A stretch of DNA of 64,000 nt from Diadema setosum (lineage: Eukaryota; Echinodermata; Echinoidea; Diadematoida; Diadematidae): positions 1,794,755 through 1,858,754 of the forward strand of contig CM067069.1 in the NCBI GenBank assembly GCA_033980235.1. The letters are read 5' to 3'. A program made the position numbers and the translations under genes. The notes below the pieces were generated by a model. It had not been told where the DNA came from, ran no database searches, and saw only the letters and a list, made by a program, of their open reading frames with translations. Of this stretch, positions 42,419 to 53,400 are shown piece after piece; within the stretch, counting starts at the first letter, position 1; each line of letters opens with the position of its first letter.

Positions 42419-43126
42419 TACACACACAAGTAGATATATATATATGCAGATGGCATTTCCCCATATTTCTTCTTTCCCTCTCCCCCATTTCTCCCTCTCT
42501 CTCATCTCTCTCTCTCTCTATCTATCTCTCCCCCTGCCACCCTTTTTCCTCTCTTTTCCTTCATGTATCACCCTTTTCTATTCTCTCTCCCTCTCTCTCC
42601 TTGTCTGTCTACCTCACTCCTCCTGCCTTATTCCCATATCCCATTCTGATTGTCAGATTTAAGTGGTTTATAATTGATGTAAAAACCGGATCACCGCATT
42701 AGCGTAGGATTACTCAGGACAGGTGGGTTTTGACAACTATCTGTACGCCGGAAGACTCGTGTGGTTCTGATACATCACGAGGGTGCAGGGTAACGAAGAG
42801 CATTTACTAAATTCAGACCGATAACGGCCAGCAGCAACATTTAGAGGATTAATTGACCCATGGCAGAAATTTTCAAACAATTGTGGACAAATGTAGAGGC
42901 ATGCTGTGAGATGAAATTGAATGGTGTGTGCTTGTCAATGATTGTCTTTAGACTGACCTCTCTTTTTGACCCTGATCGGAGCAAAACCCGGTCTCCGAAT
43001 GGAATGAACCCTGATCTAAATTCGCTCCCATCCCTGCACACACACACACACACACACACTCTTCTGCACCAACACAGACGAAGCACCTACACTACATACT
43101 CGCATAAACACACATGCGCTGACAAG

Positions 43127-43176
<50 letters not shown>

Positions 43177-46100
43177 CATACAAAGAATGATGATGGCAAA
43201 CCATCTTTGCTTGGTACTTGGCTTCTATATTGATTATACAGTGTCCTCGCCATGCATTATTAATGCCGGGAGTACACACTGGGGCCAATATTAGGAGCAG
43301 GTTTCTCTTCTCCTCTCTCTCTTTTTCTCTCTTTCTCTCTCTCCCTCCATCTCCACACACCAGGATTTTTATTTTTGTCTCTGCGTGTGATCATTTTTAA
43401 TGACATCGATCGAATCCGGGGCGAAGTGCACTGATGGAATCGCGAAGCTCGCTGCACTGGACCGTGCATTGATTGGGCTGCACCGGCAATGTAGAGCAGT
43501 GTGTCGTTTACTTCCGTCGAAGCACACCCAGATATCGCCGGCTCTGCTCCCCGTCACCACAAGGAGTGCTTTTTCCACCCAAAAACAGCTCCAAAAATTT
43601 TTGGGGCGGTGGTGGAATTGCAGCCTTGAAAGCCAGGGAGAAGTATTTACTGGAAGAACGAATTGTGCAGTACGTGGAGCTGATTTTGTGTGCTTTGGAC
43701 TAGCACTTCATGAGAACTTTGTGCTTCGATCTCTTCCACTGCTGGTGTGAATGTGACCGTACACAAAGTTGCATGTGAACCTACATCTCGCTATGTTGGC
43801 GCGCTGTATGCAACATCCAAGGGCGAATAAATAGGGCATCTGCGTTGACTCCTGCTTTGAGTACTGCGTCTACTGGATGGAGTACATCTCATGCTGTCTT
43901 CCTTCCGGTTTGTGCAAGGCTACAGAACGGCAGGTGGTTGGAATTCACCACCAAGGTTGTCTCGTCGACCCATCGATTTTGCCATTGATGAAGTGAATGG
44001 TGAGAAGCTATCACAGGGGAAGTGTCTTTGGCAGTGCGCTGTGCTAGAAAGGAAGTGCATGTTCGCACCTCGCATCCCTGGCCACCCACCGTATCCCTGC
44101 TATCTAAGCCTGATGTAGACACAGCAGATACCTGGACAGAGGCATGAAAGCTCTCTGCTCTACACCGATCGATTCCATCCTTGTCAAATTTGAAAGCAAT
44201 ACAAGAAAGCAGTAATATCTCTCAAGTCTTGACAGTCTTTTTCTACCTACCGATGCTCCATCTCCTTACTCCAATGTGTCCTTAGTTGTATGTTTGTGAG
44301 CAACCAGAACATCTTAGACTGTATTCAGCTCTTTCAGTCAACAGTTCACACCTGGGATTTGTGAAACATCACTATATGTCACCTAGAGGCCTTTAATCTT
44401 TAGATTAATCGAGACTTTGCAATATCAAACAGATTGCGTGCAGCAGTGTTGCATGGTGTTTGCACAGAATTTGTGTCAGTCCATGAAATGGCCAAACGCT
44501 TCGGCACCGCAACAAGCCCAGCACCCACCTTGAGCTCACAGCATCGCCCGCATGTCACCCGCTCGCCCACCGCCGCCTAGATTCGGCACGGAACCGCGCT
44601 CAGCTCACCGCCACAAAAGCATGGATGAAATCACGGATATGTTCGGCAGGGCGAAAGATTACGTCACGACTGCCAAAGAGTCTGCCAAGGAATATATATG
44701 CAATGCCAAAGAATACTTCTATGCAAACATGCAGACTGATTCAATGTGAGTCATATGAGGTAACCCCTTTGACCTTTGACACCCTAATGATGTTTGAATA
44801 GGACCCATAAAGGGAAGAAAAAAATGAAGGGTGTACAAAAGTACAGCTAACAATTATGTCATACGATCTTCCTGAGTGCATGGAATGTATGAAAACAAAA
44901 TAGTATTGCATTATAAAAGTTTCCATTAAAAGTGAAGTGAGGAAATTCAGCTCGAGAGAAACGTTTTTTGTGCAGTTGGAAGAATTCCTAATTTTCAGAA
45001 TGAGAGAAGCTCTAGGGGACTGTATTTATGGTTAGTTTATTTCCAAAATATATTTTCATTGGGAGCTTTTGGTACATTATCATCTTTACCACATGCTTGT
45101 AATTTGGTTGTCAAAGAGGAACGTTTCTTCTCACTGCCCCATTTCCACATGTCTAGTGTAATCGTGAGTAATGTGCTCATCTCTTAGCCAAATGAGTTGA
45201 GTTGAGTTGAGTTGAGTTCCTGTTTCTGTACTTAACCTCTCTTGAGCATAACTCCCACCTCTATGTTCATATTTTGTTGAGCACAGTAGGCCTACTAATG
45301 CCAAGATAGCAGAGTGGTTTTCTCTATACTTTGGCTTGCTGTGTCGAATACAGTATTTCTGCACTCACTTTCTTTGAGCAATGGTGTAATGAGTTTACTC
45401 ATTTCTGTCTAGCAGAGTAATCATATTGATAAATTAGAGGACTTGCCTCCCTAGAGCAGAGTCTGTATATCTGTTCTTTACCTATGGAGCAGATCTCTAC
45501 ACATCTATCTATGTAGTCACCTGCCTGGAGTCCAACTCAAATACAATATTTCTGCATTCACTTTCTTTGAGCAATGGTATAATGAGTTTACTCATTTCTG
45601 TTTAGCAGAGTAATCAAATTGATAAATTAGAGGACTTGCCTCCCTAGAGCAGAGTCTGTATATCTGTTCTTTACCTATGGAGCAGATCTCTACATATCTA
45701 TTTCTGTAGTCACTTGCCTGGAGTCCAACTCAAATGAGGCAACTCATGTTTGGTTAGCAAAGTTCTCACATCTTTCCAGCAGAGCACTTCTACTGAGTGT
45801 TTTTTTTTCCCTCTCTGTTGAGAAAGGTTTATTTTCTCACCCAGAGTACAAATCTACATTATTCACTGCTTAGAAAATCCCCCTACCCCTACCCCCCCCC
45901 CCCCCCCCCCCCCGCAACTCTCATTAACCCATTGAGGACGAGTCCCGTGTATACTCGGGCAGGTGTCAAGGCAGGTCCATCCTCAATGGGTTAACAGCTC
46001 ACTCACCTCAGAGCTAGTCTCTGTTGAAGAGTACATATACTCTGTTGAGTAGAGCAAGCCTTCCTTTGTTTTACTCAAGTTCTAAATCTTCTCTCTTTTG

Positions 46101-47438
46101 AGGAAAGAATTTATCAACTCCACTTTTTTTTTGGGGGGGGGGAAGAGATTACTCATCTTGCTGGTAGTATCTTTGACCTCTCTGGAAGTCTGTCCAGTTC
46201 GTATTTATTTATTTCTGTTTCCTTCGATTGAGATGATTCTAGACCCTGCTCTCAATGCTGTCAAGGAATAAACTTTGGATACAATTTCTTCTGATCCCAT
46301 GATATTCAACTAAATGTGGTTAGCATCTACAGTAGATGTTAAATCTGCCTTCCTGGTTGTGCAATCACATATTTCTCAAGTTTAAGTGTGGTTTGAGGTA
46401 TATTAGCTATCATGTTAGAATGGCCATGACCTTTGTATGAGTCAGCAGACATGCCTTGGAGCACATAACAAATCTTGTTATAGAGTGCCATCTTCCATGT
46501 AATGCAGCTTGCAGCCCCACATAGAGAATAGGCAAAGATGTTGCCAGTTTGAGACATTATGTATGATCAGTCCACATTACTAACGACATAAAATCTATTC
46601 ATCTTATCTTAGCCTCATTTGCAAGTTCAAATTTGTGTGCATATTAGTCTAGACATGACTTTTATGGTAACAAAAAAGAAATCTACCCCCTCTCTCCCTC
46701 CCTTCAAAATTATTTTTTGTGCTTTTGATATAGCATAGTTATCCTCAAATTGGCAATGCACTCACAGGTAGTCTGCTGAGAGTATATCAATAATGTGCAG
46801 TCGTTTGTGTACATTCTAAAGTAGAACGACTAACTATGCGGCGTCCGGCCATGACTCCATTAGGTGGACCAGTCATATATTTCTAATATCCGCTTTCACT
46901 TTGCCGGTGGGTCATTGATTTTTCTCTAAACTCGCAAAGCACACACACCGGACGACTCTCTCTGAACCGGTGTAATTAAACCAATGCTAGGTTTTAAACA
47001 ATCTGAGTCAGCAGAGAGCATACTCTCAACATTGTGTGCTCTGCTGTACTGGACCAATTAGATGTTGAGGGTGACTGTGAAAGGGGTGGGAAAGGATGAT
47101 GAATGGTGCAGACTGGTAATCATGATGTAACAAACCTGTTCAGTAAGGGATGCTGGCTGCACTGTCCTACCTGTGCTGAAGGAACCATTTAACACCAGGA
47201 CAAGCTGAACAGTGCTGGAGAAACTCCCTTTCTCTTTACTCTGAAGATAACACTGGCTACAGATTTTTAAAAAGAAACAAAAAAAAATGTATGTTGATAT
47301 CAATCAAGACAAGGATAAATATGAATTGTTATTGCAATTTTGGCAGAATGTGTGTTATGTCATTCACACATTGCTACAGATAGTTGACAATGTAGACTGT
47401 GGTTTTATATCTCTCTGCTGCTGTTAATGTGCATCATT

Positions 47439-47479
<41 letters not shown>

Positions 47480-50400
47480 CTGTGTGTGTCTGTGTGTATG
47501 TGTGTCTGTTCTTTATCCCACTTTTGATTTTATGATGATTGTTGTTTGTGACAATCAAAATGTCAGCCACATTAAAAACCCTGAGCTACGAAGGAAGGCT
47601 GTTATTGGCTTCAGGAAGAGTTATCTTGGAAGTTAATGGCTTTGAGGTCAATCATTAATTTGAATTATATGAGCACACAAGTTCATCAGATATTGGTGAG
47701 AGTACTCGCTAGAGTGTGTTGCTGGGGGAAAATAATCATTGCAATCTTTTTGACAGCTTTATTTTGCCAGGTTTATAAACGTTTCTCTACAAACTAAGGG
47801 CTTTTTGTTTTTGTTTTTTACCGAAATATGATGCTAATGTGAAGCTTTTAATGCACCTGTTTTCATCATGATCAGATGCTCTTGGTGCAGAGAAAGGCAG
47901 ATAAAAGATAATCATGAAAAGAGATATGAGAAAAGGGATGAGGGAAATATTTACAAAAATGCGTCCCTGAATAACCAGTTTTTGAGGGAAATCTAAAGTT
48001 AACAAGAGAGGACATACATTGTATTATTATGAATATCTTGTGAGAGTCTATTCCTCAGGAATGGACCAGCATGAAGAAATGATCAATCACCCAAAGATTT
48101 ATGAGTTTGTGGCACAGTGAGTAGAGATGAGTTTCGAGAACTGTATATAAGGCTGCTGGAAGGATTATAAGGGATTATCATGATACAGTTGTAGTGAGGA
48201 ACATTTCATGTGTAATGAATGGAAAACAATAACAGTAACTTAAATATGATTCAATGATGAACAGGCAGCCAGTGTAGAGGGTTAAGTACAGGTGTTATGT
48301 ACGTCCTCTTAGATGACAAAGAAACTATATAAGCTTTCGGAGACGATCTAATTGAGATTGTGATGTGTTATCAGACAGTAGTGTTTGCACATTTGTCTGT
48401 ATTTCTCCACTATCTTATTGCAATTTGGAAGATGAAATTATTGCACCTTTTTTCAGAGGTGCATGTAACAATCCATGTCTAACTTCTGATATTCCATTTT
48501 CCCCATAGTTCATGCCCTTGGCCTTTCTGTTATGCTAATCCCTTGAGAGATTAGAATGCAGTATGTCATGAACTGTAAGTTGGTACAAGCACACTGAAGC
48601 GCGATGTCTTGGCTGTGTCTGGCGTTCTCCAGCAATTGAAATTCAAGGCTGTGCACGACCTGCGTCCTTACTGTTCAATGGATTATGTGTGGGCCAATTT
48701 GTAGTAGTTTGCCACGAGATTGCATGAGGGCTGTTCGTGTATTCCATGCAGTATAGGTTTAATGGTTGAGTGGAACTGGGATGAGAGAGAGAGAGAGTTC
48801 CACAGCTTCGTTTGTCTTACCACAATGTAAATGATAAATTCCGGCTCACTGGAAATATCAATCAGATGAGAAACTTTCTCTCTATTTCTTTGTATTCTTA
48901 ATTCATGACTTCCTCATGCAATCTGAATGAAATGGCAATTCTGAATCACTTTGTGTCCATTCTGCTAGTGCCTGCGCTGAAAATACACTGTGCATTACCA
49001 ATTTACATGAAAGAGCCACAGTGGTCACCCAAGATAACCAGATAATTTCCATTTCAATTACTAACCCACAAGTTTAATGCATATTTAAGCAGAACATTAA
49101 TCAGTTTGGAGAGTTTATCAACCATCAAAAAAGACCCAAAGAATGATTTGGCATCTACCCCCAGTTAACCCTTTAGATGCCATAGCAACTTAGTACAACT
49201 TGCCGAGTATTTTCAGCAGCATTCAGAAATCTATCAGTATTTTGTTGTTGACAGTTACTTTCCAGAGTTCTGTACCAGCTGGCAGAGAAAGCACATCAAG
49301 GCTTACATTACCAAATAGTGTAATGCAAAGACAGACATAAGCAAAACAGAAAAAAAAAACATCTGTAACTTTGGAAGAAATTAATATGCCCATTTAGAAT
49401 CTTGCTTTCATGTTACCAGATATGCCCTACGTTTTGAGTTTAAATAAGGTATACATAACCCTTGTTTACCCAGCCTACAATGTCACACTGTAATTGTATT
49501 CTATCTACTGTAGATCGCATTACTGATTGAAATTGAGGTATATAAAGTGGATGGAAGACAGTATGGTATCACCACATGGTTTATATTATACTGTATGGCA
49601 TGTCATAGACTTAATCTAAATCATATCCAGGTTTGCAAGCCCAAAGTTGTATGAGGCTTGCCTGACATAGCAATTTATCATAGCATATAGCAACATATAA
49701 CTATACCTCCCTCTCTGTACAAGAGGGGCTGGAGCTATTTACAGGTAATGGATCCTATGTCATCTTATGTCAATTGGCTGGGATGAAAAACAGACATAAG
49801 CAAACATAGTCACAGGATACAGTGCTGGCGACACCCAACCCCCCCCCCCCCATATTCACCCCCCCCCCCCCCCGATATTCACCCCAAGCACCTTAAATTC
49901 TGTATGCCCTTTTTGTTGTTGGCAAAGTGTGTCAACCCTGTGCAAGGTGTCAGGCCTCGAGGAGAAGAGGATCAGTTATACAAAGCATCCTCTAAAGTGC
50001 GTTTTCCCCAAGCCCTTCCTCTCACAGCAGAGCCATCTTGTTTCTGGGGAAATGTAAATATCACACCATTTTCTTGCTCTGGGCAGTGAGAAATGAATGT
50101 GTACTGCAGAAAATTTTTCTCTTTACTCAAACACAAGGCTTGAATACGTGATAACTGCATAGACTATGTGGCAATATGTAGCAGAGAATATTCAGAGCTT
50201 CAATTTGCCTTTTTGCTTCTTGAGATCTGCAAAACTCCCTCTCTCACAAGATGTAAATAGTTTGATATTTCTAGATGTTTTCATTTTTCACAAAGGTGAA
50301 AAGGGATTGAAATAGAATCAAAGTAGGAAATGCCTGTTGTTTAAGCCACAGGGTCATTAGCCAAACACCCAGGAAATAGATTGTTATTTGCGCCCGGCCG

Positions 50401-53400
50401 GTGTGCAGTAGTCATTAAACGTGTGAAACGAGCAGACCGCTTGACGCAAGAACCCCATATACCGGCTCCCATAAAGGTTCATCAATCGAGGGGCCGTCTC
50501 CCATCCTCGTTGCTAGCCATCTGTGCTTTCAACTCCTTGGTGTCTCCACAGCTAGGTGTTTTGTGGGCTCAGTTTTTATGTGACCCACGGGAGCCTTTCA
50601 AGGCACAGGAAATTAAAATCCCCACCATTAATGGATCCATGTTCGTGGCAAGAAAAACAAAATCTAGAAAGCAGAGAAAAAGGAGGAAGAAAGAAGTTTG
50701 TGTAGTTGTTGTGGTTGATAAAGCAGTAGTGTATATCTGAAGATTAACTCCATGTAATTCAAAATTGTTTGATATCTCCGCAGGAAGATTTTTTCTTTCT
50801 TTTTTTTGTGCTATGCCTGTGATTTATGGAAAGATGAAGTCAACAAGAAGGCAAGGCAAAGCTATCACTCCTTCAATTTAGCTACTTTACTCCATGTTTT
50901 TATAGTTTTCTTATCATTTTTGTATCTATATGTTTTTTTCAATGCTGGCACTATCAGTTTAAGATGTGGATGTTTATGCTTTATAGGATGTGATATGCGT
51001 AGATAAATTGTGATTAGTTTGATAATCACTTTTCCTAGCTCTCTTGAAGATACAGTTAATATAGTTACTATTAAAGGATGTTGGCTTGTCTACCTTAGAA
51101 TTGAGTCCCAATTAAGTAACCATATATAGGGCACTGTTAGAAAACAGCCAGCAATCTGTAATTCCCAAAACTTTGCTCAAAGTTTAAGCTTGTCATTGTT
51201 GTTGTGTTGCTAACCTTGTGGTGGACTCGGAGTTTATGATCAAACCACTCGTCACTATGATATCTGATATGACCAGCATCTACACTTTGGGTAGGTATCA
51301 TTTCATGGTATATTTTGACATGGCATGGCGCAAAAAGGTAAAAGATTATCAACACATAGTTTACATTGTAATTATGCTGGCCTCCGGAGTCATTTGTTAC
51401 ACTCATTAACCAAGAACTCTGTCCCTGGTCAGGAAAATTCCTTCGCCAGATCTTGGCAACAACTCAAAGTCAATGGCTCTATCATTCTTATGTATTCGAC
51501 TAGAACTCATCGTAATTTTAAAAAAGCCGAATGACTCAAAACAAAACAAGAGAAACAAACCAACAAGAATTCTAGTACTGTAGGATGCTGCCAGAAACTG
51601 CATTAAAGTTTCGTCTACATTGTGGAGGCCTCTTCATTTCCTCTTCTTTCTTCTCATTGTCTATAAGATATGTGATAATCTTGCACCATCTTATCTCAAA
51701 GACTTGATTTCTCTCGCTCTTCCACTTCAGCCCGTTCTCTCCGTTCTTCCTCCACTCTGCAGCTATCACATACGTGGTCCATCACCTGTACCTGTTATGG
51801 TGACAGCTTTTTCTGTTATTTCTCCATCTCTTTGGAACAAACTCCCTCTTTATATCTGAAATCCTGCAAGTGTTGATAAGTTTAGATCATTGCTGAAAAC
51901 TTATCTATTTACTCAGCCCTAATTTTTGTTATTGTTGTTATGTTATATATACATAATGTTGTATTTTACTTTAATATTTTTTCTGTATTAATGCACTCAG
52001 AAATGTCAGTATTAAGCACTATATAAGTGTTATTTATTATTATTATTATTTATTATCATTATTCTTCTTCCTTGTCTTATTCTGATTGTTGTCCTTCACT
52101 CCTTCCTTCTTTCTTCCCTCTCCCCTCTTCTTTCATCTCTCTCTTCTTCTTCTACTCCTCCTTTTCCTCCTTCTCCTCCTTCTCCTCGTTCTTCTTCTTT
52201 TCCTTCTCATTCTTTATTTCTTCTTCTTCTCATCCTTCTTTTCCTTCTTCTAAGGGCATTTCTCTCCCTGTATAAATTTGTGCACATGGCCATAGAGTTA
52301 TTGAGTGATGAAGTCTAGTGAGATATATGCTGGCAACCTTAAGGCCATTTGTCACATTAACGCCTGCTGAGAATCCTGAAATTGTACCCCTCCACCCTAC
52401 TTCCTTTCCTAGGAAGAAAAAAAAATTACAAGACTCGGCTCTGAAGCTGTGTCACCATGGAGTCTCTTCTCTTTTATTGCATGAATGATGCCTGCATCAT
52501 CTCCAAGACCACTTCACATGTTAATGTATGATATGAGTGGTGCAATGTTTCTCTGCATGCTAGAAGAGTGTGCAGAATACAGACACATACATGTACATGT
52601 AGCTGCCGTATGGCTGTGATCCCGTTTCAGTAATGTAAGGGCGTGCTGGCCATTTTTTGCGATCCAATTCACACAGCGTTGGGCATGTCCAGTGCATATA
52701 TTGGAAATTGTGACACATATTTTGAGGAACATGCACTTGACCAGGCTTGAAATTCATCCCTTGATTTGATTTTTGCCGTTGTAATTGAATCTTTGCCACT
52801 TGCCTCTGGGGTGGGGTGCCGGTTACATGGCGCTGCATGCCTCACAAAGGGCACGCTGCTCCCAGCTCACACAGTTTGTGTCATACATACATGATGAGCC
52901 AGTGTCGTTGACATTTCTGTGGAATGAAAATTGCTGTGAGGGTGTTTGTTTCTGTTTTTTTAGCCATCTGTTTTAACCTTCCCCTGGGCACTAGACTATA
53001 TTTCCCAGTACCGTCATACATAAATATTTACTTTTGTAATCCTCTCATGAAAATGCCAAGTTAATTTCATTTTTGATCAGCTAATATAAATTGAACTTTA
53101 GACATATGTTTGTAGATGGTTGATGAATACATACGTAATCACAAATATTTTCAATCATAATATGTAAGTGAATAAAATACAAGGTAAATGGAGTATATAT
53201 AAGAAGAATATTGTTCAATCTGGCTTTCTCTCTCATTCCAAAAATAATTCCAAAAACATTTTGTTATGATTTCTTAATGCTGCTCCATTTGCAATCCTGA
53301 TACCCTTTTCATCATCTCCATGGGTGTCTCTGTTGATCTTTATGTCTTTCTTTTTCTTTCTTTTTTTCTTGTAATTCATCTCTTTTTCACCCAAAACCTA

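Larger units (their letters stand above)
45120..46220. repeat. Degenerate repeat region including a 193-bp tandem duplication
   Basis: Two 193-bp copies, 45348-45540 and 45541-about 45735, are about 95% alike (shared GATAAATTAGAGGACTTGCC and CTAGAGCAGAGTCTGTATAT). Around them recur related words such as TTGAGT, GCAGAGT, ACTCAT and CTCTGTTGAG, including a (TTGAG)n run near 45190-45218. An old diverged satellite is likely. Confidence 0.8.

Noticed and set aside
43400..43750. 116-codon open frame in the CpG-richer island
   Set aside because: No recognisable domain. More likely 5' UTR or promoter sequence of the candidate alternative transcript, though a short protein cannot be excluded.
50381..50740. 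119-codon open frame with a basic C-terminus
   Set aside because: No family similarity, and the end is an A/G-rich low-complexity stretch; treated as non-coding.
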